Below, in pieces: positions 18,201-25,400 of a stretch of DNA of 36,332 bases; the first letter of the stretch is position 1, and each line of letters opens with the position of its first letter. Below the pieces are notes generated by a model that saw nothing but the letters and a program-made list of their open reading frames with translations, was not told where the DNA came from and made no database searches. Origin of the DNA: Paracoccaceae bacterium (GTDB lineage: Bacteria > Pseudomonadota > Alphaproteobacteria > Rhodobacterales > Rhodobacteraceae); NCBI GenBank assembly GCA_947461435.1, contig CANHLE010000026.1, positions 1-36,332 on the forward strand. Direction: 5' to 3'. Position numbers and translations under genes: made by a program.

Positions 18201-21200
18201 CTGGATGCCGTCACAGAGGATTGATCCACCGTTCCTGCAGCGCCTGTCGACGCCTGGATGGTGAACTCGCTGTCGGCATCACCCACCTTGGCACTCACCG
18301 CCCCGGTGTTCAGCTGACGCGACGCCGTCAAGAAGGATGTCGTGATTGACGTAGCGTCCAAAGTGGATGTGGTGGTCGAATCCGATGCGGCAACAGACTG
18401 TGCCACAGCGCGGTTGCTGTCGGCCGAGATGACGCTGTCGGTGATCGTGCGGGCACCCGGAAGTGTGGCTTGGATCAGGTTCGCACCCGCGCCCGCCCCT
18501 GTTCCGATGGACGAGGTGATGGCACCCGAGTTCGACTGGTCATTCGCCACGGCAAAGGCCGTGTTTGTGGCAGACAGGGTGCTGGCTGCTGCCGTAAAGG
18601 CAGAAACCGCCAGCGTCGGCGCCAGATCTTCGGCGTCAACCGTGGAAATCGTCGTTCCGGTCAGGGCAAAGGTGTTTGTCACCGCATTGCCCGACGCCAG
18701 CGATGTCAGCGCGTTGCTGCTGGCGGACAGGCTTGTGTTGTCAACTGCGCCTGTTCCGGTAACGATGGTCGCAACCATATCTGTCGCGCCCGTTCCCAGA
18801 ACGTCAATCGTCGAGGTGACCCCAGTGGTGTTGGATTGGGTCGAGGCCAAGACGGCGATGTTCGTGCCACCGGCTTGGTCTGCTGGGGTGCCAGTGTCAC
18901 TTACTGCGGTTGTCAACGAAAGGCTGGCGAAATCAAGCGTCATCGCGTTGGTGGCCGTGTTGGCCCGCGCGGTTGACGCAACCGAGTTGCTATCCACCGA
19001 CACGGTGGCATCGGTCACGGTCGAGTCGGCTGTCGTTCCGTTCGGCGTGACAGTTGCTTTGATCGAGGCATTGGCAATGGTCGACGAAATCGCATCATCC
19101 GATTTCGCGGTTGTGCTGTATTGCTCGTTCAGCAAAGACAATTGGGCTTTGGCACTGGCACTACCGGTGGTCAAACCATCAAGGCTGGTTGCCGTACGAT
19201 CTAATGTCGGGTCTGCCACGACAACGGTGTTGATTGCCGTCAGCATCGTTGCACTGGCCGTCAAGCTGTTCGTGGCCGTGTTGCCCACAGCGGTGGACGA
19301 TGTTGCGTTGGAATCTGCCGCAACAGTGACGTTCGACATGTCCGTTGCACCAAGACCGTCAGCCGTCACAGCCAGATTCAGCGTCGTTCCTGACAGGGCA
19401 GACTGGACGCCGCCTTTCAAACTTTGCAGCCCAACCACAGCGGCCGACGCTGTCAAATCATTTGCCGTTACTGTCAACGCCTGTGTGGCCACGTTGGCCT
19501 TGGCGATTCCGGTCACGGCGTTGCTCGACAGCTCAATCGAGCTGTCGTTGATCTGGCCCGTGGCATTGCCAACGGCAAGACTCATCGAATAGCCCGTGCC
19601 ATCCGTGATCGACGAAGACACCACATAAGCTGACGAATCTGCGTCAGCGTCACCCGTCACCGACTGCGCGCTGACGGAGGAGAAGCCTGCCGTGACAGCG
19701 GCCGTACCATCGGTATCAAGCACTGCACTTGGGCTGACCCCGGTCGCTGCAACGACCCCGTCGGTCAACGAATTGCCGCTAAGCGACGTGATCATCGTCG
19801 CCGTGTTGGCGATCGACGATGCGGCCAAAGAGTTGGAGTTCAACGTGATCGTTGCATTATCAACAGTCTCAGCAGCCGTGCTGGCCACTGTCGACGAGAT
19901 GATGGGATCGGTGATCGTCGCAGATGCAGCGATGTTCAAATCATCCGACGTTGCATCTCTGAACTGCTGAACGTTGGTCTGGGTGACAATCCCGTCCAGG
20001 CTGGTTGCGCCCGCCACCACCAAGTTGCCGGTGGTCTTGTTGCCGGTCGTCGTGGCGGAAATCGCGTTGCTGGATACATCAACCGAAACGCCAGTCGCGC
20101 TGTTGGCCGAGGTCAGTTCGATCCCGTCCGCTCCGTTTGTCACACTGATGCTTGACGAATCAACACTGGCTTGAACGTTGCTGATGAACAGATCCGCCGC
20201 CGCAATATCGGCGGTGGCTGCGGCGTTGGACGCCAGATCGATGTTGCTGGCAACATAGGTAGCCGCACCATTGGTGCTGATGCCATCGGCAAGGTACAAG
20301 GTATTCGTCGCCGTGTTTTGCGCCGAAGATGATGCCAGAGAGTTGCTGGTCAGCTCAAGCGACGTCGTCGTCAGATCGCCAGTGATGGCGGCCGTGATCC
20401 CCGAGGTCGAAGAGACACTTGCGTTTGTCAAAGCAACAAGGGCGTCGGTGCCGACGTTGTCAGCGACCTGAACGTTTGAAATACCAGCCGAGCTCGACAA
20501 AGTCGCCAAACCGCCATCTTCAACATACAACGTGTTCGCCGCCGATGCGCCTGTGAAGGCTGCGCTGATGGCGTTGCTGTCAAGTGACAGCAAGGTGGCC
20601 GTGACGGCCGTTGCGCCGGTCACAGACAGGTTGATGTCCGATCCGGCCACAGCCGACATGGCGGTGCCAGTGTCGGCGTTCGTGTTCATCTGAACGTCTT
20701 GGTTCAATTGTGTGGATTGGATAAGCAAGCCTGCGTTCGAATTGGCAGATGTGGTGCCATAAGTTGTGCCGGTAACGGCAACCAGACCAGCATCGGTGTT
20801 GGCAAAGGTCGTCGCCAAGTCACCTGACAGGATGTTCGTCGCCTTGGCCAAGGTCAGCGAAGTGCTGATGGTGTTGTCTGACACAAGGGCAGACGACCCG
20901 GAAGTCAGCGCGCTGAGGGACGACGTGATGCTGGTTCCGGTAATATAGGCAAAAGCATCGTTGGCATCGTTTTCAAGCGCTGATGCAATGATCGCGTTCG
21001 ATACAGCGCCCGTTCCTGTGACGGTCGAGATATCCAGGCTGCCCGCCGCGTTGTTCCCCACAAGCGTTGCGGTGAAAGCGTTCGATGCCACGTCTGTCGT
21101 CAAGGCCGCCGTAGACCCAACTACGGTGGAGCTGACCACACCGGCGCTGATGATCGCCTCAAGCGTGCCCGATCCCAAAGCGTAATTGCTTACGCTCTGC

Positions 21201-21391
21201 TCAGCCGAGGCAACCGATGCGGCAGCGCCATCGACATATTGGATTTCCTGACCCAAGGCAGGCGCGCCCACCATCATCGCCGTGGCTGTCACCCCAACAG
21301 AGATTGACGCCGAAACGGACGGTGCAAAACTGACTACTTTGCCCTTCCATTTGGTCAAACGACCACCGATCGCAGTGTAGAAAGTCTTCAT
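15218..21391 (-). CDS. Giant secreted repeat protein, candidate holdfast-anchor (HfaD-like) or curlin-like adhesin
   Basis: This 2057-residue protein has a long signal sequence (a 19-residue basic start, then a hydrophobic stretch, cut near PALGQ-EIQ, about residue 48). The rest is almost entirely Ala, Ser, Thr, Val, Asn, Gly and Asp. I find no Cys or His. More than 20 units combine two motifs: (S/D)SNxxxAxAxGNxxTNxL and Q(S/T)NxGA(V/I)xxxV. The second resembles the Q/N ladders of curlin proteins. No beta-barrel translocator or enzymatic domain is seen, although the last residue is Phe. It is divergent from a CsgG/HfaB-type channel gene and heads a run ending in a two-component system. The Caulobacter hfaA-hfaB-hfaD genes are the closest model known to me, but this protein is several times longer than HfaD. 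Family assignment is inference. Confidence 0.7.
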   Translation of the reverse strand: MKTFYTAIGGRLTKWKGKVVSFAPSVSASISVGVTATAMMVGAPALGQEIQYVDGAAASVASAEQSVSNYALGSGTLEAIISAGVVSSTVVGSTAALTTDVASNAFTATLVGNNAAGSLDISTVTGTGAVSNAIIASALENDANDAFAYITGTSITSSLSALTSGSSALVSDNTISTSLTLAKATNILSGDLATTFANTDAGLVAVTGTTYGTTSANSNAGLLIQSTQLNQDVQMNTNADTGTAMSAVAGSDINLSVTGATAVTATLLSLDSNAISAAFTGASAANTLYVEDGGLATLSSSAGISNVQVADNVGTDALVALTNASVSSTSGITAAITGDLTTTSLELTSNSLASSSAQNTATNTLYLADGISTNGAATYVASNIDLASNAAATADIAAADLFISNVQASVDSSSISVTNGADGIELTSANSATGVSVDVSSNAISATTTGNKTTGNLVVAGATSLDGIVTQTNVQQFRDATSDDLNIAASATITDPIISSTVASTAAETVDNATITLNSNSLAASSIANTATMITSLSGNSLTDGVVAATGVSPSAVLDTDGTAAVTAGFSSVSAQSVTGDADADSSAYVVSSSITDGTGYSMSLAVGNATGQINDSSIELSSNAVTGIAKANVATQALTVTANDLTASAAVVGLQSLKGGVQSALSGTTLNLAVTADGLGATDMSNVTVAADSNATSSTAVGNTATNSLTASATMLTAINTVVVADPTLDRTATSLDGLTTGSASAKAQLSLLNEQYSTTAKSDDAISSTIANASIKATVTPNGTTADSTVTDATVSVDSNSVASTARANTATNAMTLDFASLSLTTAVSDTGTPADQAGGTNIAVLASTQSNTTGVTSTIDVLGTGATDMVATIVTGTGAVDNTSLSASSNALTSLASGNAVTNTFALTGTTISTVDAEDLAPTLAVSAFTAAASTLSATNTAFAVANDQSNSGAITSSIGTGAGAGANLIQATLPGARTITDSVISADSNRAVAQSVAASDSTTTSTLDATSITTSFLTASRQLNTGAVSAKVGDADSEFTIQASTGAAGTVDQSSVTASSNVVGSTATALSDVTRLTLGGTSTATLDGAGGIDNGDATATTVAASAGLSADYGMVQSQTNSGAVTAATKSATVDVTVGTLTDSSVAASSNLLTSIATAVSGTAALTASAATIGATTAPVFALVSAQKSVTGAISSTLEDSAVTMTVANTGATTNSESLTMDSNTLSSVATAVSGTNTLTTAADGVMGGLTDMANAGTTNNGTATLSAEADRMLVSDQVNASSVTADVSSSDDDTNARLQMTVTAATNASTLSMSSNAIAGTAIGATGTNTISSTAGASNSASAALLASQNGSGAISSTVTEPRLAVTLGAAVASSAVDMVSNSIAATATGLTETNRLAVTGGSIAPITGAGSAASTVVDGTATPLITVNDTFATMSSFQTQSAAVSAKVANDGGGADTSLTPATILLSITGATSSSALALTSNAIAATATAGTVTNVLSQVSDTSVDFSTTNGGGSMVSVQNGTAAADVTSTIQGVNVNIAAAAVASSTLDVTGNTANATATGFSAYNTSTLTAGTVLTGDTDGGSVASATDVMTIGETSSVLVNSQTNAGDVIALFDTSTADGVKPLMGITLTGAVTANSAIDASSNTMRAQATGLLAQNVSTITAGLMTDVSAAVANDQNASGAITATLGGPNFTITGTSAVGTLSTDSNIGVASATSTSATNRLTLTSDTSIDGAGGTVATTDTLTVATAGDFSSSDAISLLNRQTSSAAVGSSISGDADMGDSKIGTVLTGALTGSITADSNILVAQSRGNVADSAMTLTAGSSLSDDTQAVLASNQVRTGGAITAAQVGSTEGQIQITVGGAVTGSISASDNTVRSTGTANVAINAMTVTGTSGIDVLSTAGAASTGSAAGVMTTTAQYAVMNGQSNGSAVTSTLTNFQIGITESGAGNTGSLALNGNMMMADATGNSSSNSLRLYSDGSGTDASGSVSNFQTNTAAMSAVVTAAEVVMSTGTDSGSVSVANNSIAASAVGNTATSVISTAGSTFTSF
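15230..20600 (-). repeat. More than 20 degenerate repeat units of the giant protein
   Basis: Unit cores recur along about 1780 residues, for example SNSLASSSAQNTATNTL, SNATSSTAVGNTATNSL, SNAIAATATAGTVTNVL and SNIGVASATSTSATNRL. Between them sit Q-N motifs such as QSNSGAITSSI, QLNTGAVSAKV, QTNSGAVTAAT and QNASGAITATL. Spacing varies from roughly 60 to 100 residues. Divergence between units is high, so the array is old and selected rather than freshly duplicated. Confidence 0.75.
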
Positions 21392-21858
21392 CTTCCTCAG
21401 TCCCCAATTAGGTCGGCGTTTCTTTTTTACGGAAACAACAAGCAGATTTGTCCGACACGGTTCATCATTTTGGCCGTTGACCTGAAAAGAATCGGGTCAG
21501 CAGCCTTGGAGCTAGAATTGCCCGGCCTGACAACATTCAACAATGACATGAACATGTTATGGTTTTGGCACCGGCCCAAAACGCGGCAATTCACCCAGAT
21601 AAAGGCGAATTGCGGCGTTAAATCACAAGATTTGGTACAATTTCGCGCTGCTGGCATACATAAAGGCGGCATCAGAAACATGTTGTATAATTCAATAAGT
21701 GGGAATATACGAAAGATAGTTAATGAAAAATTAAGATACTCTTGCCGAAAACGCACAGGTCGTGTTTCGTTTTAGACGATTCGGGCGATTCAGCATGTCT
21801 GGGTCGATAATCCATAAGGCGGGGCAAACCCGCTCAGAGCAGTGATCGGGTGACCTCT
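21392..21858. promoter_or_regulatory. AT-rich divergent promoter region of the adhesin locus
   Basis: These 467 bp are clearly more AT-rich than the genes around them and hold no credible gene. Two identical palindromes AACATGTT occur at 21551-21558 and 21677-21684. A TATAAT box at 21686-21691 touches the second palindrome and could serve the rightward genes, although no good -35 element is seen at the usual spacing. An extended dyad around the first copy spans 21543-21560. The region must carry the promoters for both the giant repeat protein and the channel pair; the palindromes are candidate operators, perhaps for the NarL-type regulator at 11471-12136. Confidence 0.5.
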
Positions 21859-22581
21859 ATGCGAAAAGCTCCTTTGGCGCTGTCGTGTCTTATTGTACTG
21901 CTTGCGACAACGGCGAATTCAAACGGGATTGATGAAGGTGGATCGTGGAAGTTTCACACCACGACGGACACCGTAAATAAAGCGAATGTTGCCAGTCAAA
22001 TTGACAAGGCGCGCGCTGGATATGGTCCGGGCGATACAAACATAAATTATGACGTCGCCGGCGATATGATCAATTGCAATCTGAATTCGACCGCAATTGG
22101 CAACACCGGCACAAACGCACAGGATGCGCCAATCGGATCCCCCGATGTGACTTTGGGATCGTCTGTTGATTCAGGGTCCACCGGAAACAGTTCGTCCAAC
22201 ACGGCGGAGGGCGGAGATTCGGATACCAACACCAGCAACGGCGGCATGGTTGATTCCGCAACCGGCGTTGGCGAGACGATCACACAAGATTCAAACACAT
22301 CAACCGCTTTAAACAGTGACCAAGCAAACGCTGGGTCGCAGCTGTCGACCGTGGGTTCGGTGGATAATGACTATGCCGTTGCAGGGGTTGCAGGATCGGG
22401 CGGAAATGGCCAAGCCAACCTGAACTCCACTCAAACGATGGCGAACACGACGCTAAGCTCGCAAGTACAAGGCAGCAACGCCTGCGACTTTCAGACGATT
22501 TCTGGCAACCTTGCATCGCCGATCAATGCGGTCAGTCCTGAAAACAACGTTGTTCGCTCTACAACAACAGAAAGTCCATAA
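21859..22581 (+). CDS. Small secreted N/S/T-rich protein, candidate HfaA-like subunit
   Basis: The 240-residue product starts at the ATG at 21859, preceded by GGTGA; a GTG at 21850 is the alternative. A signal peptide (MRKAPLALSCLIVLLATTANS) is followed by a mature protein rich in Asn, Ser, Thr, Gly and Asp, with motifs GSWKFHTTTDTVNKANVAS, YGPGDTNINYDVAGD, NSTAIGNTGTNAQ, QANAGSQLS and GQANLNSTQ. Two cysteines in the mature part could form a disulfide. Its stop overlaps the start of the CsgG/HfaB gene by one base (TAATG), so the two are translated together, as hfaA and hfaB are neighbours in Caulobacter. An exported subunit of the structure built by that channel is likely. I could not confirm HfaA family membership by motif, so no symbol is given. 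Confidence 0.7.
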   Translation: MRKAPLALSCLIVLLATTANSNGIDEGGSWKFHTTTDTVNKANVASQIDKARAGYGPGDTNINYDVAGDMINCNLNSTAIGNTGTNAQDAPIGSPDVTLGSSVDSGSTGNSSSNTAEGGDSDTNTSNGGMVDSATGVGETITQDSNTSTALNSDQANAGSQLSTVGSVDNDYAVAGVAGSGGNGQANLNSTQTMANTTLSSQVQGSNACDFQTISGNLASPINAVSPENNVVRSTTTESP

Positions 22582-23768
22582 TGCGAACCGCAAAGCCGAT
22601 CAGTTGGGCTTTGATGACGGTCTTGGTGGCATCTTGCACCATTCCAGGCCCGACGTTGCGGCTTGCACCTGACGAAGAAGCGATGGTGTTCGGCAGCCGC
22701 GTGCGCACGAATACAACAATCCTGACAGATACCTTTCTATGCTATGACAATGTTCTGCATAACGCGGGGAAACCCGCTCTTAAAATTGCCGTTGGCAATA
22801 TAGCGGATTATTCTGGTAAAACGTCAGACACCGAAGGGGCCGTTATCACGCGCGGCGGATCTTTGATGCTTTTTTCGGCACTTGGGTTGATGAAGAAGAG
22901 TGTCAGGCTTCAAGATCGATTTGACACGACGGTGACAGATCTTGAAATGGGATACATAAATTCACGGCAATTGGGCGACGGACAGGAACATCAGGTCGAA
23001 GCGGAAACTGTTCCTTGGATGCCATATTTTGGCGGATCGATCCAGAAATCAGATTATGTGATCCTGGGTGGCATTACCGAGGTCAATTTCAATCTTGCAT
23101 CCGGTGGATTTAGCGCCGAAGTGAACCAAATTGGGGCACAGCGCCGCAGATTCAGCATGAGCATCGCCGCTGATCTTCGCCTTGTCAAAACAGACAGCCT
23201 AGAAGTTAAGGCAACGGCAAGCTTTCAAAAGCAATTCACCGGCTATGAAGTAAGCGCAAATCTGTTCAGTTTCTTTGACGTCTTCAATAATAAGCAACTG
23301 TTTGATGTTTATGGTGGAAATATCGCCCAAGAACCGATGCAATTGGGCGTTCGTACAATTCTGGAAGAAGCAACGCTGAAACTTCTGTCGGAAGTCAATA
23401 AAATCGACTACCTGCCCTGCAGTGTTCCTAAACCAACCGAAGTCAAGCCGGCGCCGCAGGCCCCGGTCGCTTTGGCCGCGCCGGCAAAAGGAACAATCGC
23501 CGCGCCGGTAAAAGCAGCCCCTGCCGCCCCTGCCCCGGCGGTAAAGGCAGGTTCTGCTCGTCTCATGATCGGCCTGTTTTCGCTAGAGGCCAATGCCGCA
23601 GCAGCCGTCAAGCTGGTGAGCGAAATCGGCATCACCGCAACCGTGGAGGCCTTGGATCGCAATGGGCGGACGGTTTGGCATGTCTTTGCTGATGTGACAC
23701 GAGACGAAAACGTTTTGGCCAAGGTTCAACACTTGGGCTTTCCAGACGCCTATTACTCCACCCGCTAA
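22581..23768 (+). CDS. hfaB: CsgG/HfaB-family outer-membrane lipoprotein channel with C-terminal SPOR domain
   Basis: The 395-residue product has a lipobox ending VASC (lipidated Cys19) and a CsgG-type body (about 45-278). Visible family features are KIAVGNIADYSG, GAVITRGGSLMLFSALG, SDYVILGGITEVNF, RRRFSMSIAADLRLVKTDSLEV and a C-terminal LGVRTILEEATLKLL. CsgG forms a nonameric outer-membrane pore for curli subunits; HfaB is the Caulobacter homologue needed for holdfast anchoring. An Ala/Pro/Lys linker (about 279-323) leads to a 72-residue domain (LMIGLFSLEANAAAAVKLV ... WHVFADVTRDENVLAKVQ) that fits a peptidoglycan-binding SPOR domain. CsgG of Escherichia coli, at 277 residues, lacks this extension. 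The gene is coupled to the preceding secreted protein by TAATG. The symbol reflects family and context; csgG-like is an equally fair label. Confidence 0.88.
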   Translation: MRTAKPISWALMTVLVASCTIPGPTLRLAPDEEAMVFGSRVRTNTTILTDTFLCYDNVLHNAGKPALKIAVGNIADYSGKTSDTEGAVITRGGSLMLFSALGLMKKSVRLQDRFDTTVTDLEMGYINSRQLGDGQEHQVEAETVPWMPYFGGSIQKSDYVILGGITEVNFNLASGGFSAEVNQIGAQRRRFSMSIAADLRLVKTDSLEVKATASFQKQFTGYEVSANLFSFFDVFNNKQLFDVYGGNIAQEPMQLGVRTILEEATLKLLSEVNKIDYLPCSVPKPTEVKPAPQAPVALAAPAKGTIAAPVKAAPAAPAPAVKAGSARLMIGLFSLEANAAAAVKLVSEIGITATVEALDRNGRTVWHVFADVTRDENVLAKVQHLGFPDAYYSTR

Positions 23769-23976
23769 AATTTTGGCACAGCCAATGTCTCGTTTGTTGA
23801 CGAACCGATCTTAGGTTGGCTGGTTGATCGAAGGCGTCCAACCCGCCGCAAATGACGTCACCGTCACAAGCTTAATAAGTTCAAAAAGCTCGGCGAAAAT
23901 GCGCTGAAACCGCGATTTTGTTGCCGCATCCGCGTAGAACTGAAACCGAATCCAATGGTTTGTCGTTGCCCTGAGG

Positions 23977-24297
23977 ATGTGTCAAAATGCAAGGATGAAC
24001 ATAAACCGGATTCGACGTGCCAAGGGCCTGACGCAAGTCCAGCTAGCTGAGTTGATGAACGTCACTCAGCCAACAATTTCGCGGCTAGAACGTGGTGACG
24101 AGGGCACGACCCTGGGGCAATACAAGAGCTGCGCAATCGCCCTGAGTGTAACGGTCTCTGATCTGTTCGGCGACAGCCAGAGCATCCTCGAACTCAGGCT
24201 TCTAGAAACCTTTCGGAAGGTTCCGGTGTCAAAACGTTCGCAGGTACTTAGTCTGCTGGAGTTGGCATCAGCCTTGGCAGGCGAAAGGAATCAATAA
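23977..24297 (+). CDS. Small XRE-family transcriptional regulator
   Basis: The product is 106 residues (100 if the ATG at 23995 is used; neither start has a well-placed ribosome binding site). Most of it is a Cro/C1-type helix-turn-helix (about residues 7-63) with LTQVQLAELMNVTQPTISRLERGDE, followed by a short helical tail. Such single-domain regulators repress or activate nearby genes, but the target here is unknown. It is read away from the hfaB-type gene and converges on the AI-2E-type transporter gene. The 208-bp gap before it holds no gene I can support. Confidence 0.85.
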   Translation: MCQNARMNINRIRRAKGLTQVQLAELMNVTQPTISRLERGDEGTTLGQYKSCAIALSVTVSDLFGDSQSILELRLLETFRKVPVSKRSQVLSLLELASALAGERNQ

Positions 24298-24322
24298 AAG
24301 TTAGACGCTAAAGATCAACAGA

Positions 24323-25396
24323 TCAGACCTCTTCGTGAGCGAGGTCGTCCGTTTGGCGGGTTGCTTCTTGCCGGATCCAGAACTCGACCAACAGCATGGT
24401 CACCGTCGCGGCAAGAGGGCCTAGGATGAATCCTGGTGCGCCAAAAAGCAGCAATCCGCCGACAATGGAAATGAATGCCGGGATGGTGTGCAGGCGCAGT
24501 CTGTTTCCCACAAACATCGGCCGCAGCACGTTGTCGATGCCGCCCACCACAATCCCGCCCCAAGCGGAAAGAACAAACGCGCGCGCCCAGCTTCCATCCA
24601 GAATAAGCAGCATGGCCGCAGGTATCCAGACGACAAAAGCGCCAAGAACCGGAACGATTGACAGAAGACCCATGACCAAGCCCCAAAGCAGCGGCGTGGG
24701 AAGCCCAAGCACCCAGAACATCAATCCGCCCAGAGTGCCCTGAACCGCTGCGACGGCCAGCGTGCCGTATATCGTGGCGTGCACGGTTTCAGAAATCCGC
24801 CGGAACAAATGTTCACTGTCTTTCTGATGAAGCGGAAGCCATTTTTTGAACATGGCCTTGGCGGCCGCCCTGTCGCGCAGAAAGTAAAACAGAAGGTAGA
24901 AGGTGATAAACACCTCAACCCCTTGAAGGAACGACCCTTTGACAAAGGTCGCACCGATGTTGCTGAGCCATGACGCGATGGATGCCATCATCAAGGGTAG
25001 ATCAAACTGTTTGTCGATCCAGGTTCCCAAAGGCGCAAGCCGGGGATGGCTGTTGATGAGGGCCTGAAGATCACCGCTCGCAACTCTGGCCTGAAGCGCC
25101 AAAATGCCAGTTGCAGCTTCCGAGATAAGGCGTTCAACGACGAATACCGACGGAACCACGACGACAAGAATGACGATGGCCGTCGACAGCAGGGCGGCGA
25201 TATTCCTGTGCTTCACAAGACGTTCGATCCGCAAATGCACCGGCAAAAACAAGATCGCCAAGGTCAAAGCCCATGTGATTGCCCCCAAGAACGGCAGCGC
25301 GATCAGCACGCAAAGCAGGATCCCGGCAGCACTTGCGAAAGCAAGAACCAAACGGGCGAGAGGGTGTCTGCCAGTGGATGCAATTTTTTGCGTCAT
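24323..25396 (-). CDS. AI-2E/PerM-family membrane transporter
   Basis: The 357-residue protein has about eight membrane helices in the family's arrangement. Two pairs lie at the N-terminus (LLCVLIALPFLGAITWALTL, then LSTAIVILVVVVPSVFVVE), then an amphipathic stretch. After this come ITFYLLFYFLRDR, GTLAVAAVQGTLGGLMFWVLG and LLWGLVMGLLSIVPVLGAF, the family signature, and helices through GGLLLFGAPGFILGPLAATV. Members export or take up small molecules, with autoinducer-2, indole and Na+/Li+ among reported substrates; the substrate cannot be read here. It starts four bases after the APC permease gene stops, so the two form an operon. Confidence 0.92.
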   Translation of the reverse strand: MTQKIASTGRHPLARLVLAFASAAGILLCVLIALPFLGAITWALTLAILFLPVHLRIERLVKHRNIAALLSTAIVILVVVVPSVFVVERLISEAATGILALQARVASGDLQALINSHPRLAPLGTWIDKQFDLPLMMASIASWLSNIGATFVKGSFLQGVEVFITFYLLFYFLRDRAAAKAMFKKWLPLHQKDSEHLFRRISETVHATIYGTLAVAAVQGTLGGLMFWVLGLPTPLLWGLVMGLLSIVPVLGAFVVWIPAAMLLILDGSWARAFVLSAWGGIVVGGIDNVLRPMFVGNRLRLHTIPAFISIVGGLLLFGAPGFILGPLAATVTMLLVEFWIRQEATRQTDDLAHEEV

Positions 25397-25400
25397 TTTC

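Noticed and set aside
18342-19592. A 416-codon open frame opposite the giant repeat protein
   Set aside because: It is the mirror of a repetitive Ala/Thr/Val-coding stretch; the product has no start signal or motif, while the minus-strand frame is open for 2057 codons with a signal sequence.
15218-21391. Giant protein considered as a type V autotransporter or trimeric adhesin
   Set aside because: It has a long signal sequence and a C-terminal Phe, but no beta-barrel or YadA-type anchor segment was seen at the C-terminus.
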